NCBI GenBank assembly: GCA_002713215.1 | Contig: PAVO01000004.1 | Span: forward strand, 1 to 64,000 | Reading direction: 5' to 3' | Origin: Crocinitomicaceae bacterium | GTDB taxonomy: Bacteria; Bacteroidota; Bacteroidia; Flavobacteriales_G; Salibacteraceae | DNA: 64,000 nt | Shown: positions 50,147-58,901 of the stretch, in pieces | Position numbering within the stretch: the first letter of the stretch is position 1 | Layout: each line of letters starts with the position of its first letter | The notes under the pieces: generated by a model | Told to the model about the DNA's origin: nothing | Seen by the model: only the letters and a program-made list of their open reading frames with translations | The model's database searches: none | Made by a program: the position numbers and the translations under genes

Positions 50147-51307
50147 TTACTTTGTGAATCGGAATGACTCAGTGATGATTGATTGGTTTACTGTTTGATA
50201 GCGAATGCCGGCACGAGTACCTGTTAAACCGTTTGTATCGGTATATGACAGGACTTTTGCGCCATTTAATAGGATATTCACTTTATTGCCATTAATGCGA
50301 ACAGCAAGCTCATCAGACGCCGTACCGCTCGTGTAAATATCTTGCTCTGCAACCATCGTACCGGCTGAATCTGATTGATCAGCGTGCAAATATAGCTTAG
50401 CGCGATTGTACTGACCATCTTCAATCACAGCCGTGTAATATGGGCTGTTAGCGTCTGTGTAGCGAAAGATGATAGAAGGTGAGTTTTCCGCATATCCGCT
50501 AGTGTTTTTCCAAGCCAGTGCCACTTCATGATCACCATCAGCAACAAAGCTCTCATTTAAAATAAGATCGCCAGCTTGGAGTGCCGTTAGTTGACGATAA
50601 CCTGTCGTCCAATCACCGGTAAACTCATAATAACCACGCAGTGCGCCATTACCGTTGATGCCTGCAAAATTTTCCGTAAATACTTCCGTGTTTTTCACAA
50701 CGAAATTATCAGCGGTTGTCGCATTTGATAAGCTGAAATCATAGATGCCCACCTGACCACCAGCATGAGGTAAGTCGAGTAGGGCTTCTAAATATGGCGT
50801 ACCATCAACGGAGATGGTAGCTTCCATATCCTTTACGGTCACTGACAACTTGTGAGGGGTGCTCGCGTCAAATGCAATGTCAGACGTGGCCGCAACCTGG
50901 GTTCCACCTAAGTCGTTGTACAGATCGGTATGGCGGTAGATTGAAGGTTTGCCATAAGCGCCGCTTTTAAGTCGAACAGTATAATAAGGGCTGTTTTCAT
51001 CTTTGAAACCAATAACAATCGTTGGGTTATAAATGGTGCCGGCACTGTCAACTTCCATAGATGCTTCAAAGTGCTGAGCGACGCTAAATTTCGCCGGATT
51101 AATGGTGGTAAAGCTGTAGTTTGATGAAGTCAGTTTTTCATTGGTAACAGTGGCCGGTGCGATCTGTCCATTTTCAACAGATGCCCATTTTGGCAGTGAT
51201 GCGTCAGAAAAGTCATCTGCAAAGGTGTCAATTGATGCTGCGCTAACGCTTGTTGATAAACATAGAGCGGCGATAGTAAGGCTTAACAGTTTACGAGTTG
51301 ATTGCAT
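50147..51307 (-). CDS. Secreted protein with two concanavalin-A-like (LamG-type) domains
   Basis: 386 aa. Signal peptide MQSTRKLLSLTIAALCLSTSVSA. Two related halves: each has S-P-I/T-I-x-F-R/K-x-x-D-x-N-S-P-Y-Y-T-x-x-x-x-x-G (residues about 92-115 and about 275-300) followed by IYRHTDLYNDLGGT or LYLHADQSDSAGT. This is a jelly-roll sugar- or protein-binding layout. No C-terminal sorting tail. Probably periplasmic or released. Promoter TTGTAT, 17 nt, TATTAT (51374-51402) overlaps the operator at 51399. Confidence 0.75.
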   Translation of the reverse strand: MQSTRKLLSLTIAALCLSTSVSAASIDTFADDFSDASLPKWASVENGQIAPATVTNEKLTSSNYSFTTINPAKFSVAQHFEASMEVDSAGTIYNPTIVIGFKDENSPYYTVRLKSGAYGKPSIYRHTDLYNDLGGTQVAATSDIAFDASTPHKLSVTVKDMEATISVDGTPYLEALLDLPHAGGQVGIYDFSLSNATTADNFVVKNTEVFTENFAGINGNGALRGYYEFTGDWTTGYRQLTALQAGDLILNESFVADGDHEVALAWKNTSGYAENSPSIIFRYTDANSPYYTAVIEDGQYNRAKLYLHADQSDSAGTMVAEQDIYTSGTASDELAVRINGNKVNILLNGAKVLSYTDTNGLTGTRAGIRYQTVNQSIITESFRFTK

Positions 51308-51398
51308 TCGCAATTCCTTCTTGTTTTAGTTTATGACTAAGCATGGGGATTCATGTCTTAATCGGTATGAAAAATAATACCTAAAGCCAAACTGAAAT

Positions 51399-51414
51399 AC
51401 AACATATTTGTTGT
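51399..51414. promoter_or_regulatory. Operator palindrome before the 50147-51307 gene
   Basis: ACAACA-TATT-TGTTGT, perfect; its left arm overlaps the minus-strand -35 (51397-51402). Confidence 0.8.
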
Positions 51415-51461
51415 TATATTAATTTAAAATACCCTCCCCATTATAAAACGTAGAACAAAAA

Positions 51462-51484
51462 AAGAGGTGCCAATCACACCTCTT
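51462..51484 (-). terminator. Terminator of the 51502-52403 operon
   Basis: AAGAGGTG / CACCTCTT stem followed on the minus strand by seven T. Confidence 0.85.
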
Positions 51485-51501
51485 ATTAGTAGCAGCAGAT
51501 T

Positions 51502-52035
51502 TTAAATGACAGCCGTCAAGTGTGATGCTTTATCGTCCCCAAACTCGGTTTCATATTTTTCACGAAGAGGCTTCAACTTTCCTCTTGCTCGCTCATTGTG
51601 CATACTCATGGCGCTACGTAAAACATCAGTTATCGCTTCTTTGTCTGGGATATTGTTTGCATCAAAGTCATTGCCAGAAAACGGCACACCTGGGTAGCAC
51701 TTAGCGTAACATTGCCAGATTGTGTCTAGCGGAGTGATCAAAATGCTTTTGATGTCATGCCATTGCTCTAGGTTAGGTTTGTTTAAGTATGAAATAATGG
51801 CCTTGCGACGATCATCATTCAGTTGCTTGCCAAAGCCATTTTTCAGTTGGGTTACAAGGGAAGGGGTGTCGCCTTCTTCGAATATTTGTGACTCCCAGAA
51901 TGCAATAGACTGCTCAAGCTCCGCCTTAGCTTCTGCGCGCAGGGTTGCATCGTCCTTTTCAGCATTCATTTCTTCTTTGGTTCTGAACTGGCGATACAGG
52001 GTGTTGCTTTCCACTGATTGAACCGCAGCATTCAC
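51502..52035 (-). CDS. Unknown 177-aa helical protein
   Basis: GTG start whose codon overlaps the previous stop (GTGA). Helical and charged, with AKAELEQSIAFWESQIF and a C-terminal LKPLREKYETEFGDD. No known domain. Translationally coupled to 52032-52403. Confidence 0.7.
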   Translation of the reverse strand: MNAAVQSVESNTLYRQFRTKEEMNAEKDDATLRAEAKAELEQSIAFWESQIFEEGDTPSLVTQLKNGFGKQLNDDRRKAIISYLNKPNLEQWHDIKSILITPLDTIWQCYAKCYPGVPFSGNDFDANNIPDKEAITDVLRSAMSMHNERARGKLKPLREKYETEFGDDKASHLTAVI

Positions 52036-52403
52036 AGCTTCATCAAGCGTTGAAAAACAATAGTACCAACGCTGAATCCGCCGCCACTTCTACACAGTTC
52101 ATTCATTGGAACATCATTTGAAATGCACCATGCCTCAAAACCGTTCGGATCGGCATTAAATGCATCTCGAATAGTATCGGCACGAGAATGGTCGAAACGT
52201 TTGTTTACGGGAAGCTTAGAGCCCTTGAAGAGCACCCCTGAAGGCTTAAGTTCAAATGGGTAGAAGCACCCAGAATCCGTTAGCGCGACAGTGAAATGGC
52301 GACCAAAGATTTTTGCGTCACTTTCTTTTGTTTCTCGTTCTTCATCCCACTCAAGGTTTCTGAGTGACTTGATGAATTGACCGCGCTGAATATCGTTTAG
52401 CAT
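52032..52403 (-). CDS. Unknown 123-aa protein
   Basis: Alpha/beta; includes FGRHFTVALTDSGCFYPFEL and NELCRSGGGFSVGTIVF. Not recognised. ATG follows ACGGGGAAACAC. First gene of a two-gene operon driven by TTGTGA, 17 nt, TATAAT adjoining the operator at 52458. Confidence 0.7.
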   Translation of the reverse strand: MLNDIQRGQFIKSLRNLEWDEERETKESDAKIFGRHFTVALTDSGCFYPFELKPSGVLFKGSKLPVNKRFDHSRADTIRDAFNADPNGFEAWCISNDVPMNELCRSGGGFSVGTIVFQRLMKL

Positions 52404-52457
52404 GTGTTTCCCCGTTAACTTGCAATAAAGCCATTATAGCAAAACGAGGAAACCCTC

Positions 52458-52473
52458 ACAACAAATATGTTGT
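52458..52473. promoter_or_regulatory. Operator palindrome before the 52403-51502 operon
   Basis: ACAACA-AATA-TGTTGT, perfect. The promoter -10 is a consensus TATAAT at about 52434-52439 (minus strand). Confidence 0.8.
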
Positions 52474-52503
52474 TTTAATGTGTTTTTATTAACGATTTTT
52501 GCT

Positions 52504-53217
52504 TTATTTCCTGCGCAGGGATAGGAAAAATAATCCCAATCCACTTAACAAATATGCTACTGGAACATTATTGATTGGTGCATCCGGGTTATTAATGTTT
52601 AGCGTAGGATCAAGTTTAGAGCTAAGCGTTGTTCCTCCGTCAGAAATAAGGTAAACGCCGTAATATGTGCTTGATGCATCCCAATTGTTAGAATCGACTG
52701 AAACCTGGTTCATGATGTTAAATTCATAAAGGCGAGGGGTGGCTTTCCAATTGAAATGGTTCATTCCACTGTTTTGAAGCTGGGTTCCTGTGTCATCCAA
52801 ATGAAAACCTAGTGAATGCGCCCAGTAAGAGCCGTCAACGACGCGGTAATCCGTTCCTCCCATTTGCTTTCGATAAGTGTCTGCTTCTTTCCAGTACGCA
52901 TCGTTATAGCCTTCAGCCATATATGTGTTTTTTCCGGTTTTCAAATTAAAACCAAGAAAGGAATCTTTAAGCATTACCTCAACCTCGCTGGCTGTTGGTA
53001 GGCGCCAGCCATCAAATGTCCCGCCATTCCCTAATTGTGCGATCACCTGATTAATGCTCATCCCATCTGTTTGGGTGAGACTCAACCACTCCTTCCCTGT
53101 TTCTTCATGCAGAACGGACAGTGAATCGCCAGATGATTTCCAATCTGTTTTTACAAATCCAGCATTTGCAGTTAAGGAGAATGTTAGTAGTAATGCTGCG
53201 AATGTCTCTTTGAACAT
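52504..53217 (-). CDS. Secreted DUF1566-like protein with PEP-CTERM-like tail
   Basis: 237 aa; start MFKETFAALLLTFSLTANAGF is the signal peptide (longer frame rejected for lack of need). The mature N-terminus has TGKEWLSLTQTDGMSINQVI, then TFDGWRLPTASEVEVML, aligned with the 12071-12784 paralogue. Both also share a D-A-P-I-N-N segment before the C-terminal helix; the end is LFFLSLRRK. Surface or matrix protein needing a host sorting enzyme. Confidence 0.8.
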   Translation of the reverse strand: MFKETFAALLLTFSLTANAGFVKTDWKSSGDSLSVLHEETGKEWLSLTQTDGMSINQVIAQLGNGGTFDGWRLPTASEVEVMLKDSFLGFNLKTGKNTYMAEGYNDAYWKEADTYRKQMGGTDYRVVDGSYWAHSLGFHLDDTGTQLQNSGMNHFNWKATPRLYEFNIMNQVSVDSNNWDASSTYYGVYLISDGGTTLSSKLDPTLNINNPDAPINNVPVAYLLSGLGLFFLSLRRK

Positions 53218-53375
53218 GGCTCGATTCCTTTCGATAAGCTTTAGTTTCACTGGGGTGTATTTGCAATATGTAGGCCATGAAACACAGTGTGAATCGCACT
53301 TTAAGAAGCAGGTTTGTAAATTTGACTGACAGTTGATTTAGAGTTTGTTCTTTTTACGTCCAGTTAGTTAACAAA

Positions 53376-53398
53376 AAACCCCGCATTTAGCGAGGTTT
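53376..53398 (-). terminator. Terminator of the 60560-53417 cluster
   Basis: AAACCCCGC-attta-GCGAGGTTT with six T on the minus strand, directly after the last gene of the polyamine/TelA cluster. Confidence 0.85.
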
Positions 53399-53416
53399 GC
53401 TTTTATTATGGAATAA

Positions 53417-53764
53417 CTACCCAGCGTAGGCCTTATTCGACGTGAGAGTCGAGAAACCTTTTACAATCTTGATGATGTTATAAATATAAACGCCAATCAA
53501 GATAGGTACACCAATCAACAATGGTGTCGTTAGAACGCCAACGATGCTGCCTACAACGCCAACCCAGAATACCTTAATGATGTTGTCGTAATGATCATCA
53601 AAACGTGTTCCCGAGCAATCCTGGCGATTAAGGTACGCCCACACGCCAGCAGCGATAAAGGTGGCACCTGTAAAGAAGCCAAGGGATAAAAGGACGTATG
53701 CGATGAATGCATTCGATTTTGCTTCCTGCTCTTTTGCTGAAAGCGGTGTGGTTTGGTCTGTCAT
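53417..53764 (-). CDS. Small membrane protein, DUF4870-like
   Basis: 115 aa, start MTDQTTPLSAKEQE with GGAGTCACCT upstream. Three helices; the first (FIAYVLLSLGFFTGATFIAAGVWAYLNR is its extent) ends in A-Y-x-N-R, followed by D-D-H-Y-D-N-I-I-K-V-F-W. That Y-x-L-x-x-x-G...A-Y...H-(Y/F)...F-W pattern resembles the DUF4870-type family. Last gene of the nine-gene cluster. Family assignment is tentative. Confidence 0.6.
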   Translation of the reverse strand: MTDQTTPLSAKEQEAKSNAFIAYVLLSLGFFTGATFIAAGVWAYLNRQDCSGTRFDDHYDNIIKVFWVGVVGSIVGVLTTPLLIGVPILIGVYIYNIIKIVKGFSTLTSNKAYAG

Positions 53765-53818
53765 AGGTGACTCCATGTCATCAGTTAGGCCGGCGCAACC
53801 ATGCACCGGCGATAGGTG

Positions 53819-54691
53819 TTACAGACTTACGTTGTAAACGATAGAACCTGCAATTGTTAACTGCATGACGGCGCGGATCATTGCGCCATTTAGCGCAGTA
53901 GACCTGATACGCATGACTTTTAATAGAATGGGCTCCATTAAGAACATGTAAATCAAGAATAGGCCAAATTGCAGTCCGAACATTTTCAGGAAGTAAGGGA
54001 TATCTTGTGCATAGCCATAGAAATCACCTGCGACCCCGTTCTTAACAAACATCGCGACCACCAGCAGCATGGTTGATACGATCACACCGGATGCGACGCA
54101 GCCTTTTTCAATATCTGACTTTGCGTTGTGCTCAGGGTGAATGACGTATTCCATTAGGTAGCTGATTACAACAAACACCACCTGGCCGATTAAGAAGAAT
54201 ACCCAAGCAGAGGTGATGTGTCCTTCACCAAGTAACGAGCCATAAGCAACGAAACCAGTTCCCAGTAAGATTGCCCCTTCTGTCAGTCCAACCGCATAGT
54301 TGTTGTTGTTGGCAACCTGAGTATCATTGTCAACGTTAGATAGGATAAGCCAATCAATGCTTCGCAGTGCAGTGAACACGAATACAAAGATAGATAGCAA
54401 TCCTAATCCGCTTTCTATAAGCAGATCACTTGTCAGGCCGTCAGCGATTGAACCAGCTTTAAACACTGCATTGCCGATGTTTTGGGCGACGGCAAAGGTC
54501 CCCATCAGAAACGCTGCATACAAACCCATACGGCGCGTTACAAAGGCCGTTGATGACCAAAGTGCATCAGGGTTGGTTAGCAGTTCTGGGTGTTTGCGAC
54601 CCATACGCCAGTTGGCGACACTGTGTGCTGCGGATACCATAATGGTGCCCAACACAAAGAAGATGATTGTATTAAATAACATCAATTCCAC
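53819..54691 (-). CDS. DUF350-family membrane protein (YjfL-like, duplicated)
   Basis: 290 aa with about eight membrane helices in two sets of four, as expected for a tandem DUF350 protein (YjfL of E. coli has one set). Characteristic stretches: VGLTEGAILLGTGFVAYGS and the matching first-half segment MGLYAAFLMGTFAVAQ. DUF350 genes are commonly linked to spermidine synthase-like, DUF4178, PspA/TelA and K+ channel genes; function is thought to concern membrane stress, not proven. Confidence 0.75.
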   Translation of the reverse strand: MELMLFNTIIFFVLGTIMVSAAHSVANWRMGRKHPELLTNPDALWSSTAFVTRRMGLYAAFLMGTFAVAQNIGNAVFKAGSIADGLTSDLLIESGLGLLSIFVFVFTALRSIDWLILSNVDNDTQVANNNNYAVGLTEGAILLGTGFVAYGSLLGEGHITSAWVFFLIGQVVFVVISYLMEYVIHPEHNAKSDIEKGCVASGVIVSTMLLVVAMFVKNGVAGDFYGYAQDIPYFLKMFGLQFGLFLIYMFLMEPILLKVMRIRSTALNGAMIRAVMQLTIAGSIVYNVSL

Positions 54692-54702
54692 GATAATACT
54701 CC

Positions 54703-56235
54703 TTACTTGCCTTTACCTGGGCCACGGTTACGGAACGACTCACCTGAACCACGTAGGTTACTGTTGCGAGAGCGAGTAAGTGACTTTTGGATTGGTGATT
54801 GGTTGCTTGTTACACCGTAATGGTTAGTCCAAGAATGACTGCGGCGCTCTTTAGGCGGAACATAGTTACGCATGTTTGCCATGTAGCGCTCATGACGGCG
54901 ACGGTCGATACGGTCATCTACAATGTCATCAATGATTGAGTAAGCCATAAACCAAGTCCAAATTTCTGCGCCTGATACTGGATCGCGCTGCCATTGGCCA
55001 TAGTTTGAGTTACCCACATAAGCCATGCCCGGGGTTTGAGGTTTATCAATCGCTTCATCTTCAAACTTGCCGTACGGCTTAGAGAACACTTCCTGATTAA
55101 CAGCATTGATCAGTTTCATGTAGGTGTTACGGTCAACCGTTTCTTCAATCTCACTTGTTTTGCCATCTTCAATGATCAAGTAAGAGTGCACATACTCAGA
55201 TTCAGCATCTTCAACCCAGATTTCAGCTTCATCATCACCGCTATCCCATCCATTTCGAGACTTGCCAGACGTTGCCAGAGCAATGGTGCTGTCAGATTCA
55301 ATGCTGCTCACATACATTGTTCGACCAGAGCCAATTAGACGTTGGATCTTGTTTAACTGCTCATAAGTTACCTCAGTGTAAGGGAAGGTGCGGTTGTGCT
55401 CTGTTGGGTAATCGTAGAAGTTGTCCCATGACACAGCGCCCAATACGATACCGTGACTCTCTTCCATATCGACCAGCACTTTGCTATACGACTTGTACAG
55501 TTGATCCACCATGCGGTCGTAGTCACCTGCCAACGTCATCGGGAAGTTTTCTTTTACCTTCAGATCGTTGAACTTGCCTACGTAACCTAAATAGTCCTCA
55601 ATTTTTAGTGACGATTTTGGTTTGGCAAAAAACGCCATCAACTCTTGATATTGATTATCAAAGTTGGCCAAGTGAGCCTGGAACGTTGAGATGCGTGCTT
55701 TCTGGTGAGGATGATCAACCAGCGCCTTTGCAAATTTAGCCTTTGTTGTTTCATAAGCCTTGCTGAATGCAGCATACGCTTTAACCAAATCAGCTTGCTC
55801 CTGATCACGGCGAGAAATGATAGAACTTACTCGACTGTAATCAGTTTTCCACTTACGAAGGGCTGAACTCAGTTTCGATATTTCAAGCTGCATTGAACCG
55901 TACACTTTTCCGGCTTTGTTTTCATTACTGCTGTTGTCGTCAAGGTCTTCCATTGCGCGCAACTCTTTCGCAAGCTGACGAATTTTGGCAACGGTAGCAT
56001 TGGCTTTGTCAGATTCAGTTTTAAGCACTTCGTCTTTAAGTAGTGACGTATAAGCACTATCTTTAGATAGCTCTCTGATCGTCTTTTCTGCCGAAATTAC
56101 GCTATTTGCGTAAATTTTTTTGGCGATACTATTTTCAACCTTTTCCAAGTTGTCTTCGTACTTGTCGATTGGTGAGCAGGCCGCCATCAAGGCGACCCCT
56201 ACCAGCAACATTCCGCGCTTAAGGTTATTCAGCAT
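54703..56235 (-). CDS. Large lipoprotein of the polyamine/TelA cluster
   Basis: 510 aa. N-terminal lipobox MLLVGVALMAACS gives a lipid-modified cysteine at about residue 20. Residues about 25-200 are helical coiled coil (KIYANSVISAEKTIRELSKD; RRDQEQADLVKAYAAFSKAY). A middle acidic domain includes GWDSGDDEAEIWVEDAESEY. The C-terminus is basic and Arg/Ser/Gly-rich (RNSNLRGSGESFRNRGPGKGK is the last part). It resembles in position the DUF1190/YjfM-type proteins of yjf clusters, but I cannot confirm homology. Its 3' end is 11 nt from the DUF350 gene. Confidence 0.65.
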   Translation of the reverse strand: MLNNLKRGMLLVGVALMAACSPIDKYEDNLEKVENSIAKKIYANSVISAEKTIRELSKDSAYTSLLKDEVLKTESDKANATVAKIRQLAKELRAMEDLDDNSSNENKAGKVYGSMQLEISKLSSALRKWKTDYSRVSSIISRRDQEQADLVKAYAAFSKAYETTKAKFAKALVDHPHQKARISTFQAHLANFDNQYQELMAFFAKPKSSLKIEDYLGYVGKFNDLKVKENFPMTLAGDYDRMVDQLYKSYSKVLVDMEESHGIVLGAVSWDNFYDYPTEHNRTFPYTEVTYEQLNKIQRLIGSGRTMYVSSIESDSTIALATSGKSRNGWDSGDDEAEIWVEDAESEYVHSYLIIEDGKTSEIEETVDRNTYMKLINAVNQEVFSKPYGKFEDEAIDKPQTPGMAYVGNSNYGQWQRDPVSGAEIWTWFMAYSIIDDIVDDRIDRRRHERYMANMRNYVPPKERRSHSWTNHYGVTSNQSPIQKSLTRSRNSNLRGSGESFRNRGPGKGK

Positions 56236-56788
56236 GCGAGACCACCTCGATTTGTTTTACGTTAACTTCCTTGTAAAAGAAGGCTTCGATATTTCCACCT
56301 TCCCAAACTTCCACACCTAGCATTTCGCCACTGTCAGCTTCATAATCCAGCATCAACACTGACTCTTCACCGTTCTTGCCATCAAAAACAGCGTGGCAGA
56401 ACTCTTCTAAATAAAGAGTGCCAATTGGTGAACCTTCAATACAAAGCTGCTTTAAGCCTTTGTGTGGCGTGTCGCTCAAACGGCCTTGAGAAACCTTTTC
56501 ACCAGTCAGGTAAGCTTCCAATTCATCGTCATCTTCAACTTCCAAGAAGCGAACAGAGAAGTCTTTCAAGTCGCGAAGCATGTACTCTTTCCACTTGAAT
56601 TTCTTCTTTTCGCCGTGCTTGTTGGTTTCAGTGTATTCAAACACCTGCTCAACCATTTGAAGTGGGTTAGGCAATGTGTTGATGCGAACGACCGAGCCAA
56701 CCTTGAGGTTAAGCAAGGTAGACTTAGGTAAACCCGAAACGGGTGGTGCGATTTGACGCACCAAAGAGATTTTTTCTTGCAATTCCAT
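56225..56788 (-). CDS. DUF4178-like protein
   Basis: 187 aa. NLKVGSVVRINTLPNPLQMVEQVFEYTET near the N-terminus and KFKWKEYMLRDL after it fit the small beta-barrel DUF4178 domain, which has G-x-x-v...Y...W-x-E-Y-x-L. The rest is acidic. No signal peptide. It overlaps the lipoprotein start by 11 nt, so the two are coupled. The assignment rests on pattern and genomic context. Confidence 0.55.
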   Translation of the reverse strand: MELQEKISLVRQIAPPVSGLPKSTLLNLKVGSVVRINTLPNPLQMVEQVFEYTETNKHGEKKKFKWKEYMLRDLKDFSVRFLEVEDDDELEAYLTGEKVSQGRLSDTPHKGLKQLCIEGSPIGTLYLEEFCHAVFDGKNGEESVLMLDYEADSGEMLGVEVWEGGNIEAFFYKEVNVKQIEVVSHAE

Positions 56789-56799
56789 CTGCGGACTCC

Positions 56800-57936
56800 T
56801 TAAACTTCCTTGCTGTCACCGTCGATAGTCACGGCGCCTTTCATATCATCGTCCAAAGCGTCAACTGCTGGTGCAAACTTCTCATTCATCACCTTCAGAC
56901 CTTTGGTCATTTCAACCGCAATTTCAGTACCTTTAGCCTGAGCCTCACGAGTGATAGCCATAGCTTCCACTAAGTTTTGGAATGACTTCTCGAAAGATTC
57001 CATCGCAATAACTGGGTTGTTGTATAGCTCCGCCACATCGGTAGCGTTTTGCTTCATTAAGCGTCCGTTGGCTTCCAAAGACTCGGCAAGGGATGCCTGA
57101 GTGTTTTGGGCAGCTTCGGTAACCTGACGCTGTGCATCAATGGCGCTGTGCAGCATGATTGCGTTTTGCAGTACCAATGGACCAACATCCAAAATAGAGT
57201 CAATAGAGTCAGTCAGCATTTGCTGTACGTTAAACGTCTGATCAATAGACATGAAGAATTGATTAATAGCCGCTTTCTTTGTTTCCAAGTCGCGGTGCTT
57301 ACGGGCAACACGGTTAAGTGCACGCTCGTATTTAGTCTTTTCAAACTCGTCCATGTTAGACGTGTCTTGCGCGTTCAGTTCTTCTTGAAGTTGAACAGTC
57401 ATAGTAATGTCTGCATTCACTTCCGCTATCGTTTCTTTTAAGGCGCGGTATTGGTTTTGCAACATGATCATTTTTTCAAGTAGGTGCTCTTTGCCGCCTA
57501 CTAGGTTGTCAAAGATGGTTTGAACTTTGCCTGACTCGCTCTGGAAGTTCTCAACGTAGCCGCGCAAAAGGAATTTGCGAACTACTGGTACCGGAACCCA
57601 CTTGTATAAGAAACTGGTGGTCACTGAATTAGGGTTGAGTTCAGTTGTCTTAATGGTGGCTTCGTTGATGATTTTTGCCAACTCAGAGTCTTTGCCCAAT
57701 GAAGGGAGAGCCGCGTCAACAGATGCTTGCATTGTGCCGCGAAGCTCTGCGATACGTGCAGTAGACTTAGCGCCGATGGCGTTAAGCTCTTGATCAAGCT
57801 GTGGACCACCAATTGAATCTTTTACGACTGTCATGTAGTGCGTTACACGGTCTTTAAGCAGGTTTTGAACGTCAGTTTGTTGTACTGGTTCAGCAGTTGC
57901 CGTAGCGGTTGTTTGATTTACAGTAGTTTCGGTCAT
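56800..57936 (-). CDS. TelA/toxic-anion-resistance family protein
   Basis: 378 aa, almost entirely helical. The segment TDSIDSILDVGPLVLQNAIM (about residues 225-245) with preceding ALNRVARKHRDLETKKAAI matches the TelA signature (I-x-S-I-x-x-x-x-P-L-x-x-x-x). TelA proteins accompany tellurite-resistance and membrane-stress systems; tellurite resistance itself is not shown. Helix at about 115-128 (VPVVRKFLLRGY) could bind the membrane. Central gene of the cluster. Confidence 0.75.
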   Translation of the reverse strand: MTETTVNQTTATATAEPVQQTDVQNLLKDRVTHYMTVVKDSIGGPQLDQELNAIGAKSTARIAELRGTMQASVDAALPSLGKDSELAKIINEATIKTTELNPNSVTTSFLYKWVPVPVVRKFLLRGYVENFQSESGKVQTIFDNLVGGKEHLLEKMIMLQNQYRALKETIAEVNADITMTVQLQEELNAQDTSNMDEFEKTKYERALNRVARKHRDLETKKAAINQFFMSIDQTFNVQQMLTDSIDSILDVGPLVLQNAIMLHSAIDAQRQVTEAAQNTQASLAESLEANGRLMKQNATDVAELYNNPVIAMESFEKSFQNLVEAMAITREAQAKGTEIAVEMTKGLKVMNEKFAPAVDALDDDMKGAVTIDGDSKEV

Positions 57937-57946
57937 TGTTCAGTCC

Positions 57947-58459
57947 TTAAAATTTGTCCGAGTAACGAATTTCCATGAAGCCATGTTTGCTGGCGAGGGC
58001 AACATAGTTGCGATCTGCAATGTTCTTCAAGATGATGTCTAGTTCACCAATGATCTGTTTCAGCAATTCATTGAACTTCTGAAAATCGGCATCAGTGGCA
58101 GCAGCGCTGATTTGACCGAACTTCGTCAGCCATTCAGGTAAATGGATTTCAATGAGGCGCTTAAAGTCACCTGGTGCCGAATGAAGTTGCGAACGTTCTT
58201 CAGGGTTTACGCTGATTAGTTCTTCGTGTACTTCGATACATTTATCAATTAAATCGTTGATGTTCGTGCTGTGGGTAATACCCAGCAGTGACGCCTGTAT
58301 TTGAGCGCTAACAATTGCATCTTCACGTTGTGCTATCGGGTCAATTTGCGCTGGCGCTGACTCAGAAGCAGAAGGGGTATCACTCCCTTTTTGTTGGGTG
58401 TAGAAATAAGCTCCTACAGCTCCCGCGACAATGAGAATTAACAGAACAATCCATATCAT
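57947..58459 (-). CDS. Unknown single-pass membrane protein
   Basis: 170 aa. N-terminal helix MIWIVLLILIVAGAVGAYFY anchors it; residues 25-45 are a Ser/Ala/Pro linker, and the rest is a helical domain ending EIRYSDKF. It lies between speD-like and telA-like genes with gaps of about 11 nt. Role in the cluster unknown. Confidence 0.75.
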   Translation of the reverse strand: MIWIVLLILIVAGAVGAYFYTQQKGSDTPSASESAPAQIDPIAQREDAIVSAQIQASLLGITHSTNINDLIDKCIEVHEELISVNPEERSQLHSAPGDFKRLIEIHLPEWLTKFGQISAAATDADFQKFNELLKQIIGELDIILKNIADRNYVALASKHGFMEIRYSDKF

Positions 58460-58470
58460 GATTACTACTC

Positions 58471-58866
58471 CTAGTGGTTTAATGTTTTCTTGATTTCCAA
58501 TCCTTCCGGAGAGCGCGCCAGAAGCAAAACCTCGGTTTTTTCTGGCTTAAAGTGCTCTTCGAGTGCCGGTAACGCTAAAAGCGGGTCGGCATCACCACAC
58601 ATGAAGACGTCCAGTGCTGCATAACCAAGCTCTGGCCACGTATGGATGCTCATGTGAGATTCAGCAAGAATGGCAACACCAGTGAAGCCAGCTTCTTGCA
58701 TTTCTTCAGTTTTAAACGAGTGAAGATTGATGTTTAAAAGCGTTGCGCCAGCAGCTTCAACTGCTTTTTCGAACACGCTTTCAGCAACGTCGTGATCAGT
58801 AAGATTTGATGCGCCGTTAAACTCGATAATGAGGTGTTTACCAATGGCATTTACAACAGTGCCCAT
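58471..58866 (-). CDS. speD: S-adenosylmethionine decarboxylase (bacterial class 1B)
   Basis: 131 aa. AESHMSIHTWPE (residues 68-79) contains the self-cleavage site E69-S70; S70 becomes the pyruvoyl cofactor. H75 and C90 (LDVFMCG) are the expected catalytic partners. The product is decarboxylated AdoMet, the aminopropyl donor for the spermidine synthase encoded just upstream. Start at 58866 has AAGGAGGAAC in front and removes the overlap with that gene. Confidence 0.9.
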   Translation of the reverse strand: MGTVVNAIGKHLIIEFNGASNLTDHDVAESVFEKAVEAAGATLLNINLHSFKTEEMQEAGFTGVAILAESHMSIHTWPELGYAALDVFMCGDADPLLALPALEEHFKPEKTEVLLLARSPEGLEIKKTLNH

Positions 58867-58901
58867 ACTCGTTCCTCCTTGAACATTCTGCGTTAGGTTA
58901 T

